A DNA stretch of 33,645 bases from NCBI GenBank assembly GCA_020634855.1, contig JACKAU010000029.1, forward strand, positions 1 to 33,645, given 5' to 3'. The DNA comes from Anaerolineales bacterium (GTDB lineage: Bacteria; Chloroflexota; Anaerolineae; 4572-78; J111). Each line of letters begins with the position of its first letter. The stretch's first letter is position 1. The position numbers were made by a program, and so were the translations under genes. Under the pieces are notes generated by a model that saw only the letters and a program-made list of their open reading frames with translations, did not search any database and was not told the origin of the DNA. Of the stretch, positions 17,390-25,503 are shown one piece after another.

Positions 17390-18958
17390 CTACCGGTAAT
17401 TTATTCTGGCGCCTAAAAAGGTTTCTTCTTTAGGAAAATTGGCCCCCACCCAACTGCCAAAATCGTTTAAGTACAGGTGATACTCGCGTTTGGAAAAGAC
17501 AATGGCCTGGCAGTTCCCCTCGGCGATGAGCGTCGCTAACGTTTTGTCGGTCAGTAAGCCGCTGTTGACTCGCGCCTCAGACAGCCCGACCAGTTGCGGC
17601 GTCGGCAGCCGGTTGGCGGCAATGGCCAGCGCCGCATCATCGATAATGACGCAGCCCTCAGCGCCGGTGTACTGGTCGATAAAAGCGGCGATTTCGTCTC
17701 GCTGTTGGATTTGCCGAAAGTCGGTTTCGGTATCGACATCGCGCAACAGGTAGGCGTTGAAGCGGTGATAGCTGATTAAGGCGTAAACCATAAGCAGGAG
17801 CGGAGGGACAATCCAAACCAGGCTGCGGCGAGGGGCGTCGAATCGCTGGAAATAAGGGAGGATGATCTGGACCAGTTGCCCCCACCCCCAACTAGCCAAC
17901 AGAGCCAGGGGGGGTAACAAAATAGCCGCATCGACCAGGCGCAGAACGGGTTGGATGACGAGCCAGGCCAGACTTAGGCTACCCCAAATGACCGCCAACC
18001 ACAAGGGATGATCGGGCTGCTCATAGAGGCGGGCGACCCCGTAAACAGCCAGCAAAAATAGCCACAGATTAAACCCTACAAATTGACCGATGAGGCCAAA
18101 GTTGGCGGCCAGATCGATAGGTAAGTTTCGCCAAAGCGCGACGTGATTGGCTAATAGGATATCGATGACAATGGCCGGCCTCGCCAGCCAGAGACCGATG
18201 ATGACTGCGCTGACTGTGCCGATCAGCCACAGGCCGATCAGATACCAGACCGATCGTCCCTTTTGTTCAGCCGAGACGACCACATCCTGGTCAGAAATCT
18301 CCGGCTGCGATAATCCGGTCGATGCCAACAGGGGTGTTGATGGGCTGAATGACCTCAAAAAAATGAGTTGCAGCAGCGTCACCAGTCCGATACTCAGCGC
18401 CGAGGCTGATACAAACATCGCTAAAGCCCAAACGAACCCGCTACAGACAAGCCAGGCAAGGTGCCCGGTGACCCGATAGCGTAGAACCAGGAGTAGCGAC
18501 AACGTGGCGATACTCATCGCCGGAATGACGGCGACCACTGTGCCGGCTTCGGCCAAAAACGTAATAGCGGTGCCGAGTAGAAAAGCCGTGACCAGAGCCA
18601 AACCCTGTCCCAACCAATGATAGGCTATCAGGGCGACATTGATCAGGAGGACGCCGCCGAACAGCCCAAATACCATTTTGAAGCCTGAGACGGTTAACCC
18701 TAATCCACCTAACCAGCCGATAAACCAGACGAAAAGCGGGCCTGACAGCGTAAAAATTTGACTGTAGGGGTCGTAGCCCCGGCTGATAAAGCGGCTAACC
18801 TGAAGGTTAACCCCTTCGTCATAGGTCAGCGGCAGGGTGAAAAGCAGCAGCAGTTGCAGTACGACGTAGCCCAAAACGAGCACGACAGCCACCGCCCAGC
18901 GCCGAGGCTGCATTGTCGCCGGTACGCTGAGGGCGTTTAACCTGGTCTCGCTGCGCAT
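17390..18958 (-). CDS. GT-C glycosyltransferase without a beta domain
   Basis: The shortest GT-C protein of the block, 522 residues. It has LPLTYDEGVNLQ (Asp47-Glu48) and RGYDPYSQIFTLSGPLF, where relatives have SYPP, so it is a diverged member of the YDEG subfamily. The soluble end keeps the subfamily pattern EGCVIIDDAALAIAANRLPTP and GNCQAIVFS but stops at about the point where relatives begin their beta-sandwich. It starts 5 bases after the stop of the gene at 18964 (TAGGTGGGATG, which also supplies a purine-rich ribosome site) and ends 2 bases before the next start, so it is in the middle of a tight operon. Either the beta domain was lost or this is the ancestral form. Activity is plausible; the substrate is unknown. 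Confidence 0.8.
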   Translation of the reverse strand: MRSETRLNALSVPATMQPRRWAVAVVLVLGYVVLQLLLLFTLPLTYDEGVNLQVSRFISRGYDPYSQIFTLSGPLFVWFIGWLGGLGLTVSGFKMVFGLFGGVLLINVALIAYHWLGQGLALVTAFLLGTAITFLAEAGTVVAVIPAMSIATLSLLLVLRYRVTGHLAWLVCSGFVWALAMFVSASALSIGLVTLLQLIFLRSFSPSTPLLASTGLSQPEISDQDVVVSAEQKGRSVWYLIGLWLIGTVSAVIIGLWLARPAIVIDILLANHVALWRNLPIDLAANFGLIGQFVGFNLWLFLLAVYGVARLYEQPDHPLWLAVIWGSLSLAWLVIQPVLRLVDAAILLPPLALLASWGWGQLVQIILPYFQRFDAPRRSLVWIVPPLLLMVYALISYHRFNAYLLRDVDTETDFRQIQQRDEIAAFIDQYTGAEGCVIIDDAALAIAANRLPTPQLVGLSEARVNSGLLTDKTLATLIAEGNCQAIVFSKREYHLYLNDFGSWVGANFPKEETFLGARINYR

Positions 18959-18963
18959 CCCAC

Positions 18964-20994
18964 CTACAACCCTAAATCGGTCAAAATAACCGCATTTTCA
19001 CCGGAGATGTCGCTGACCAGCGGGACGCGCTCGGAATTGAGTTCGGGGACGTAGAGACCGACAAAAAGGCGATACTGACTGGGGTCGGTTTGGATAATCC
19101 CCGGCGGTAGGTTTAGCACCGTGCCGGTGGGGATGACGTCTTCCTGCCACTCGCTGCGCCACTGGGACATCGGCACAATGTTGTCATAAGGGAGAAAGTC
19201 GGCTTGGGCCACGACCTGGCCGGCCTGATCGCGCAGGTGAACGAAAATTTTGTAGTTAAAGATCGGGTCGCCGGGCTGCCAAAAAAGGGTGAGTTTCAGT
19301 TTAGCGCCGTCTAATTCGGTCGTGTAACCGACCAACCGCATTTGGTCGGCGAAATCGGCTTCGACCGGAATCTCGGGGGTGCTGGCCAGGGGCCAGTGTT
19401 CATCTCGCTCCACAAAGACCAACACATCGTTAACTCGATCGACCAGATCCATTTGGTGAATGATCTCCTGGCTGAATTTGGCATCGTAATTGACGGTCAG
19501 CCGCTTTTCATCGACCACAAACCAGAGGCGATCTGGCCGGTCGATGGCTTGGTAAAAATCATCCACGGAGTCGAGGTAAGCGCCGCCGGTAAAATAATCG
19601 ATTTTCTGGCCGTTTTCCTGCTCGACATACCTGGGTTTGTGTTGATTAGCATAGTAGTCAGGGGGCCTGTCGTAAAGATAAGCTGCCGGAGGCATAACCG
19701 TCAGCAATTTGTCGCCCGGAGCCATATATTCGGCTACAAGATGCATGGCCTGATCATAGCGGTACGTGCGAGGTTCGTCGGCAAAGAGAAGCTGGTTGAG
19801 ACCCGGCCATTGGCTGATCAATAAGACGGCTATGAGGATCAGGCTCGTACCGGTAGCCAACCAGGGGGGCGATACGGCGCCGGAGCGCGTGCGTCGCCCC
19901 CGGAGGTATTCTAAAATAGTCAGAACCCCGTAGGCCATGGCCAAAATAAGATAGGGCAGTAGTAGGATGAAATTGTGCCGTTCATCACGAATACTGCTGG
20001 GGACCAGGCCATAGAGAAGAAGGAACGTGGCGACCAACTGAATATAAATAAAAAGAGCGCCCCAATCCGCCTTGGCGAAATTCGCTCGCCGGGCTTTAAG
20101 ACCGAGAGCAGCCGCGCCAATCAAGGCCAGGATAGTGAGAAACATATTCTCCGGAGATAAGAAAAAATTGTAGAAGTTCCGGGCTAAGCGCAGGTCAAAA
20201 AGAGCGCGGATGACATTGGCCATCAGCGATGCCTCTTCGTGCCATTGTCTGACCTCGCCCGCTTCCCGGCCCAACCCATAACCTAAACCGCTGGCAACGA
20301 CCAGAGCGACCCCTAACCCCACCGGTTCCAGCCAACTGTTTAACTGCCGAAGATTAGGCCGGACTCTCAGCCAATCGACCCCGACGTAGGCCAGAAATAA
20401 GGCCGGTACGATGACTATCGTGACCAGGTGGGATAACAACATCACCAATACAGCGACGGGTAACAATATTGTCCATACCCGGCGGGATTTGGGGCTAATC
20501 AGGCCCCGCCAGGCCACAAGTATCACGACAAATACCATCAACGTCGCCAGCGTGTACATTCTGGCGCGACTGCCCCACAAAACGGTGGTTGGCAACACGG
20601 TAAATGCAGTGGCAGCGACCAGTCCGGCCCATCGATTCTCAAATAACTGCACAGTAACCAGATAAACGAGGGGAATGGTTAAAACGCTTAACCCCAGGGT
20701 GAGGTATCGAATGGTTTCGATGTCAAAGCCAAAGAGCGCCGCGATGCCCGCGCCTAAGTAATTATAGGTCACTCCCTTACCGTGAAAGATACCGGTCGGT
20801 AGAATGGGCGCACCCTTTTCCAAAATCATCTTTATACTCAGCAGCGAGGCAAACTCATCGACATGAAGAATCATGCGTTCCACATAGAGATAACGGAGAC
20901 CGATACCTAGCCCGATTAGCCCCAATAAACCAATGACAATGACGAGTGTCTGAGGCTGCGGGTTTTTTGTTGTAGGGGATACATCACTACTCAT
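18964..20994 (-). CDS. GT-C glycosyltransferase (HVDEF/GSRARM subfamily), one beta domain
   Basis: 676 residues, polytopic. Helix 1 is followed by ILHVDEFASLL (Asp46-Glu47); the second outer loop has WGSRARMYTLATL. Both match the gene at 1103-3157, at the far end of the block, so the two are sister paralogues. Later parts also correspond: RYDQAMHLVAEYMAPGDKLL, PPAAYLYDRPPDYY and DRLWFVVDEKRL. The C-terminal beta-sandwich (about 546-676) has LKLTLFWQPGDP, KIFVHLRDQAG and YRLFVGLYVP and ends SGENAVIL. It has its own promoter at 21033-21062 with a leader of about 30 nt and is the first gene of the tight group 18964, 17390 and 15493. The ATG at 20994 is the first start in the frame. Likely a polyprenyl-phosphate sugar transferase acting outside the membrane. 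Confidence 0.86.
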   Translation of the reverse strand: MSSDVSPTTKNPQPQTLVIVIGLLGLIGLGIGLRYLYVERMILHVDEFASLLSIKMILEKGAPILPTGIFHGKGVTYNYLGAGIAALFGFDIETIRYLTLGLSVLTIPLVYLVTVQLFENRWAGLVAATAFTVLPTTVLWGSRARMYTLATLMVFVVILVAWRGLISPKSRRVWTILLPVAVLVMLLSHLVTIVIVPALFLAYVGVDWLRVRPNLRQLNSWLEPVGLGVALVVASGLGYGLGREAGEVRQWHEEASLMANVIRALFDLRLARNFYNFFLSPENMFLTILALIGAAALGLKARRANFAKADWGALFIYIQLVATFLLLYGLVPSSIRDERHNFILLLPYLILAMAYGVLTILEYLRGRRTRSGAVSPPWLATGTSLILIAVLLISQWPGLNQLLFADEPRTYRYDQAMHLVAEYMAPGDKLLTVMPPAAYLYDRPPDYYANQHKPRYVEQENGQKIDYFTGGAYLDSVDDFYQAIDRPDRLWFVVDEKRLTVNYDAKFSQEIIHQMDLVDRVNDVLVFVERDEHWPLASTPEIPVEADFADQMRLVGYTTELDGAKLKLTLFWQPGDPIFNYKIFVHLRDQAGQVVAQADFLPYDNIVPMSQWRSEWQEDVIPTGTVLNLPPGIIQTDPSQYRLFVGLYVPELNSERVPLVSDISGENAVILTDLGL

Positions 20995-21032
20995 AACCGA
21001 TCCAATTTAGGTTGGTTAACTTACAAAGTTGA

Positions 21033-21062
21033 ATATTATCGTCTGTCGAAGAGTTTTGTCAA
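21033..21062 (-). promoter_or_regulatory. Promoter for the 18964-17390-15493 gene group
   Basis: On the minus strand a perfect -35 TTGACA (21062-21057) is followed after 18 bp by TAATAT (21038-21033). Transcription would start near 21026, about 30 bases before the ATG. It lies in the 115-bp gap after the GT-C gene at 21110, so this gene group can be expressed apart from it. Confidence 0.7.
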
Positions 21063-21109
21063 TAACGATCCGAATCGTATGGTTAGTTCTAAGCCCACAG
21101 TGGCTGTCC

Positions 21110-23455
21110 TCATTGTAAAATAACCGGCTCCTCCAAGGGGGTCGCTCCCACATTGATGAGTTGATCCCCGACAAAATAGTAGAGGCCCACCAGAATGGTG
21201 TAGGAGTCGGGCTGCAGGTCGTCGGGTAGAGATATTGTATGGTGGGTGAGCATAATCTCTTTGCGATCGAGGGTGGTGAAACCTCGTTCCGGCAAGACAT
21301 CGACGCCGGCTACGCGCTGTTGGTTGGCGTCGAGTAGTTGGATGAAGATGGTGAAGTCATTGGGCGCGGCGGGCCAACCTTGCCAAGCCAGATCGATGTT
21401 GAGGTCGTGCCCACTTATCTCTTTTTTGAGGCCGGCCAGTCGTAATCCGGCCATCACGCGTGAGGTAGCTTGGAAATCGGGTGGGATTTCCATCAGTCGC
21501 GTCTGGATGCTGCCAATCGATGTCCCGTTGACCGAAAGCGTATATGTTCCACGCGGCAGCGCCTCCGGTAGCTGAAATTCGTGGGTGCTGACCCAAACGC
21601 CCGGAGTCGGCTCGGTGACAGTTGCTGTTGACTCCAGCTTGGCGCCCGCCTCTGTCCCGATGTTTAGCGTTACCGCTTGCCCCTTATCTAGCTGAGATTC
21701 GTTTGACCACAGTAAATCCACGGTCAGGGTCTGACCAATTGGGGCGTAGATCGTATCAGGCCGGTAGGCCAGCGGCAGGCCCGGCCCTTTGCGGCTAACC
21801 AACTCCATTCCCGGCCCGTCATAAACCTGCGCATAGTCAATACCGTTCAGCGTGATCCGATGGAGCGATCCGCGTTGTTCGAAGTAAGCCAAAATCTCCG
21901 GTGTGGGGTAGCCGCTTTGGGACTGTTTGATGTAGAAGGCCACGTAGTCGAGCGATTCGGAGGTGGGGGACGAGACCTGGCCCTGATAGAAAGGGTTAAC
22001 GGCAACGGTATAACGCGCTCCGAGGTGATCGACATACGGATCGGGTTGGGTGTCGAGCCAACGTCCCAACTCATCCAGCCCTTCGCCCCAACCAATTCTG
22101 ACCACATGCGGGGCGGTTATCGCGCCGCCGAGCAGCGGGTTGTAGTAGGTGAAGTAGTAGGGCGCGTACAGGAGCGTTAGCACTATCGCGGCCGCGCCTA
22201 AGCCGGCCACAACGAGCGGCGGCTGAAATCGACGCAGTAGATACAGCCAGCCCCAGGCCGCCACAAAACCGAGCGCCGGAAAGGCCGGTAAGCTGTACCT
22301 CGGGCTACGTTTGACGCCGAGACTCATAAATAAACCAAACAGCAGCGCGAAGAGCGCCAGCCAGAATAGATCATTTTTGACGAGTCGTTCGAGGGTAATC
22401 GGCCGCCGCCGAACAACCTGCCACCCGCCAATCCCGGCTAAAATCAAGCCGATAGTGACCGGCACGCTGAGTTTGTACGCGCCGTTGACCAAGTAATAGC
22501 TGTAACCTAACTCCGGGATGGTCACAAAGGGTTGGATATCGGCATCCTCCAGGCCGGCGGAAGAGAGGAAGGCGTTGTTGATGACGTCCCACGTCTTGAG
22601 CAGCGGATCGACCCAGGCGGCCGGCCAGCCCGCGACAAAAGCCAGCCACAGCGAACCGCCCCACACCAGTAAGCCCAGGCTCCAAAATTTGAGCCGGGCG
22701 CGATTGTACCCCACATCGACCACGGCGATCAGGCCGACGAACGGGATGAGGAACATAGCCGTGGCCTTGCTAAGAACGCCCAGGCCGGCCAGCCCACCGG
22801 ATAGGATGAGCCAGACCCAGGGCATGGCCCTCACCCCCAACCCCTCTCCCTGAGGGAGAGGGGTTGGGGGTGAGGGTGAATTCCAATCATCACTCCCTAA
22901 GGCCCGCCTAGCGCACAAAAACGACAGCAGCGAGGCCGTGATCAACATCGTCACCAGAGCATCATGACCAATAATGCGCGATACCGACAACAAGTGCGGA
23001 TCAGTCAGCAAAAACAGCGTCCCGAGTAGGGCCAGCGGACGCGACCATAGTTTGCGGGCCAAACCGTAGACCACGGCCACCATCACCGCCGTAAACAGGG
23101 CCATCGACCAGCGCATGACGACAAGGATATCGAGATCGACTTTGTTCCGAGAGAAGGAGAGCAGCCATTCCAAAAACGGGCGCTGGATATCGGCTTGGTG
23201 GAGTTGGTAGTACACGGCCAAACTGGCCGACCCCAACCAGGTGGTGGTCACGCCGGGCGTCAGCCAGACTGACGTACCGGGGTAGTCGCCGGTTAAGAAG
23301 GCGTGCAGGAATACGCCGGAGCGGTAGATCCAGTTGTGCTCATCAGCCGTGACGAAGTGAGCCAGGTCGGTGGCTCGCAGCCAAAGGGCCAGCCCAAAAA
23401 GCAGGATAGCAATAACCCCGTCGGTTGCGACAGAAGCGCGGTTGATTTTTGCCAT
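21110..23455 (-). CDS. GT-C glycosyltransferase (GWGEG subfamily), two beta-type regions
   Basis: 781 residues from the ATG at 23455; a TTG three codons earlier is possible. GAGG lies just upstream. Motifs are FVTADEHNWI (Asp38-Glu39), VSRIIGHDALV, KRSPRYSLPAFPA, APYYFTYYNPLLGG and IGWGEGLDEL. After the membrane part come two beta-sandwich-like regions: one from about residue 555 (LTVDLLWSNES, GTYTLSVNG), the other from about 660 to the end (LNIDLAWQGWP, FIQLLDANQ, YTILVGLYYF). Residues 194-210 (PTPLPQGEGLGVR) are encoded by a 49-bp perfect palindrome, an insertion that kept the frame. A TATAAT at 23469-23464 is so close to the ATG that any transcript from it would be nearly leaderless; no good -35 accompanies it. 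First gene of the GT-C block. Confidence 0.86.
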   Translation of the reverse strand: MAKINRASVATDGVIAILLFGLALWLRATDLAHFVTADEHNWIYRSGVFLHAFLTGDYPGTSVWLTPGVTTTWLGSASLAVYYQLHQADIQRPFLEWLLSFSRNKVDLDILVVMRWSMALFTAVMVAVVYGLARKLWSRPLALLGTLFLLTDPHLLSVSRIIGHDALVTMLITASLLSFLCARRALGSDDWNSPSPPTPLPQGEGLGVRAMPWVWLILSGGLAGLGVLSKATAMFLIPFVGLIAVVDVGYNRARLKFWSLGLLVWGGSLWLAFVAGWPAAWVDPLLKTWDVINNAFLSSAGLEDADIQPFVTIPELGYSYYLVNGAYKLSVPVTIGLILAGIGGWQVVRRRPITLERLVKNDLFWLALFALLFGLFMSLGVKRSPRYSLPAFPALGFVAAWGWLYLLRRFQPPLVVAGLGAAAIVLTLLYAPYYFTYYNPLLGGAITAPHVVRIGWGEGLDELGRWLDTQPDPYVDHLGARYTVAVNPFYQGQVSSPTSESLDYVAFYIKQSQSGYPTPEILAYFEQRGSLHRITLNGIDYAQVYDGPGMELVSRKGPGLPLAYRPDTIYAPIGQTLTVDLLWSNESQLDKGQAVTLNIGTEAGAKLESTATVTEPTPGVWVSTHEFQLPEALPRGTYTLSVNGTSIGSIQTRLMEIPPDFQATSRVMAGLRLAGLKKEISGHDLNIDLAWQGWPAAPNDFTIFIQLLDANQQRVAGVDVLPERGFTTLDRKEIMLTHHTISLPDDLQPDSYTILVGLYYFVGDQLINVGATPLEEPVILQ
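22828..22876. repeat. 49-bp perfect palindrome inserted in a GT-C gene
   Basis: Two perfect 24-base arms (22828-22851 and 22853-22876) flank a single central base. Each arm is rich in C or G, of the form CCCTCACCCCCAACCCC. Elements of this form are widespread, REP-like palindromes in many bacterial genomes. Here it is read through in frame as TPLPQGEGLGV within a membrane-protein loop. Confidence 0.93.
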
Positions 23456-23509
23456 AAGCCTCAATTATAGAGGTCGGTAGGAAAGAGTAAAATTTGAAGG
23501 AGGTAAACG

Positions 23510-24130
23510 TTATTCAGGCATGGATGGGGGCTGGGACTGGCGATTCTTCAGGGCGAAAATAGCGGTGGTAGCCAGCAGGTTTTTGAATTTGCGGCGGGTG
23601 TAAGGGTGATCGCCGGCCAGATAAATCTGACGATCGATGGTAAGATTTTGCTGCCGGCAGAAGCGGCCAAAGTCGGTAATGGTGAAGGCTTGCCAGCGCG
23701 GGGTATCATACCAGGGTTGGGGTAAATCCGGAGCTTGGGGAATGCGTCCGGTCAGTAGGAGGTGCAACCGGCAGCGCCAATAGCCCCAATTGGAAAAACT
23801 GACGATGCCCTGCTGGCCGACGCGCAGCATCTCATGCACAATCCGGCCAGGGTTGTCCACAAACGGCAGGGTTTGGCTGAGGATGACATAATCGAAGCTG
23901 GCGCTGGGATAATCGGCCAGCCCTTCTTCCAGATCGCCCTGGCGAACGCTCAAGCCACGCTTGACACAGGCCAGAACGCCGGCCTCGCTTAGCTCGATGC
24001 CCCGTCCGCGCACCTGCTTTTTTTGCACTAGATATTCCAGCAAAGCGCCGTCGCCGCAGCCCAGGTCGAGAACCTTGCTGCCGTTGGGGATCAGTTCGGT
24101 GATGGATTGCAGGTCAGAGCGAAGTATCAT
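23510..24130 (-). CDS. metW: MetW, methionine biosynthesis methyltransferase-fold protein
   Basis: 206 residues with a class I SAM-binding fold: KVLDLGCGDGALLEYL at 19-34, GIELSEAGV, then RQGDLEEGL, YVILSQTLPFVDNP and VSFSNWGYWRCR. These are close to the standard MetW pattern, and the length is usual for the family. MetW is found with MetX and is needed with it for homoserine acylation in several bacteria; its own catalytic role is not settled. The ATG overlaps the metX stop (ATGA), so the two are translationally coupled. It ends the riboswitch-controlled transcript, 54 bases before the first GT-C gene; no strong terminator was seen in that gap, so read-through into the GT-C block is possible. 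Confidence 0.93.
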   Translation of the reverse strand: MILRSDLQSITELIPNGSKVLDLGCGDGALLEYLVQKKQVRGRGIELSEAGVLACVKRGLSVRQGDLEEGLADYPSASFDYVILSQTLPFVDNPGRIVHEMLRVGQQGIVSFSNWGYWRCRLHLLLTGRIPQAPDLPQPWYDTPRWQAFTITDFGRFCRQQNLTIDRQIYLAGDHPYTRRKFKNLLATTAIFALKNRQSQPPSMPE

Positions 24131-25359
24131 GCGGAAACAGCAGAGGGGGCGGCATCGTTTTCAATGGGGTCCGGCTCCGCTGCCGGCTCCACTTCAGCCT
24201 CAGGCAGGATAATTCCTTCCTCGCGAACTATTCGCCCTAGAAAACTACCCAGCAAGTTGGTCATTGTATCAACCTCTAACAGAAAGGCGTCATGTCCCCA
24301 ACTGCTTTTGATATCCAAGTAAGTTACATCGGCTTCAGCCGCGTGGAGGGCGCTGACCAGCTCTTTGCTGTGATAACTGGGGTAGAGCCAATCACTGGTA
24401 AAGCTAACAACCAGGAACTTAATGTGGGTGGAGTTGGCAAAGGCAGCGGCTACAGAGCCGTGGACAGCGCATAGGTCAAAGTAATCCATCGCTTTGGTGA
24501 CATACAGGTAGCTGTTGGCGTCGAAGCGGCGGGTGAAATTGTGGCCGTTGTATTTGAGGTAGCTCTCAATTTCAAACTCCGTCTCAAATTCATAACCGTA
24601 CTGCTCGATATCTTTTAACCGGCGGCCAAATTTTTGGTGCATCGACTCGTCGCTGAGGTAGGTGATATGGCCGACCATGCGGGCTACGGCCAGGCCGGCG
24701 TCCGGTTTGTGCTCGGCCTGGTAATAATCGCCGCGATTCCAATAAGGATCGGCGTAAATGGCTTGCCGGCCGACCTCACTCAGGGCAATCAACATGGGGC
24801 TGTGGCGCGAGGTGGTGGCGATAGGAATAGCCGCTTTGAGCCGCTCCGGGTGGTGCGCAGCCCATTCCAAAACCTGCATCCCGCCCATCGAGCCGCCGGC
24901 CACGCACAGCAATTGGTCGATACCCAGGTGATCGATCAGCTTGACTTGAGCCCGGACCATATCGCCGATGGTGACCACCGGGAAGTTTAGGCCGTAGGGT
25001 TGGCCGGTGGCCGGGTTGAGACTACTTGGCCCACTGGAGCCGTAGCAGCCGCCCAACACGTTGCTGCAAATCACAAAGAAGTGGTTGGTGTCGAAGGCTT
25101 TGCCGGGACCGATGCAGTTATCCCACCAACCCGGCTTGGGGTCAGGGTCAAGCGTGTGATAGCCGGCTGCATGAGCGCTGCCGCTGAGGGCGTGGTTGAT
25201 CAAAATCGCGTTTGAGCGATCGGCGTTAAGCCGGCCGTAGGTTTCGTAGGCCACATCAACGGGGTACAGCGTCGCGCCGCTTTCGAGTTGAAACGGTTCG
25301 TCTTTGGCGAAAGTGAAGGTTTCGGGGTTAACAATCCCTACGGAGTTTTCGGGAATCAT
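24127..25359 (-). CDS. metX: Homoserine O-acetyltransferase MetX
   Basis: A 410-residue alpha/beta-hydrolase-fold acyltransferase that makes O-acyl-L-homoserine from homoserine and acyl-CoA, the entry step of methionine synthesis. Ser157 in AGGSMGG is the nucleophile; Asp323 in SDWLYP and His356 in WGHDAFLLE complete the triad. NHALSGSAHAAG and GGCYGSSGPSSLNP are the usual MetX oxyanion and active-site segments. Acetyl rather than succinyl specificity is the family default and fits with a MetY neighbour, but is not proven by sequence alone. The last 30 residues are an acidic, Ala/Pro/Glu-rich tail beyond the fold. It starts at ATG 25359, 144 bp after metY and with a palindromic repeat pair in between; no strong ribosome binding site is visible. 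Confidence 0.95.
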   Translation of the reverse strand: MIPENSVGIVNPETFTFAKDEPFQLESGATLYPVDVAYETYGRLNADRSNAILINHALSGSAHAAGYHTLDPDPKPGWWDNCIGPGKAFDTNHFFVICSNVLGGCYGSSGPSSLNPATGQPYGLNFPVVTIGDMVRAQVKLIDHLGIDQLLCVAGGSMGGMQVLEWAAHHPERLKAAIPIATTSRHSPMLIALSEVGRQAIYADPYWNRGDYYQAEHKPDAGLAVARMVGHITYLSDESMHQKFGRRLKDIEQYGYEFETEFEIESYLKYNGHNFTRRFDANSYLYVTKAMDYFDLCAVHGSVAAAFANSTHIKFLVVSFTSDWLYPSYHSKELVSALHAAEADVTYLDIKSSWGHDAFLLEVDTMTNLLGSFLGRIVREEGIILPEAEVEPAAEPDPIENDAAPSAVSA

Positions 25360-25387
25360 GGGTATACGGTTTCTCTATTGTAAAGAA

Positions 25388-25484
25388 AAGACCTGACAGG
25401 TCTTCAAATACTAGTTTTGACTAACCATTGGTCCAATCGGACAGGATCGTTCTCGTAAATATCATTCGGAAACCTGTCAGGTCT
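25388..25484. repeat. Inverted pair of ACCTGACAGGT palindromes
   Basis: AAGACCTGACAGGTCTT (25388-25404) is an 8-bp-arm palindrome. A second related palindrome, AACCTGTCAGGTCT (25471-25484), is in opposite orientation. They bracket about 66 bp of A/T-rich sequence between metY and metX. On the minus strand the hairpin nearest metX is followed by TTTTC, so it could attenuate or stabilise the metY-metX transcript. It may also simply be a dispersed repeat. Confidence 0.75.
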
Positions 25485-25503
25485 GAATTTAAGGTTACAC
25501 GAC

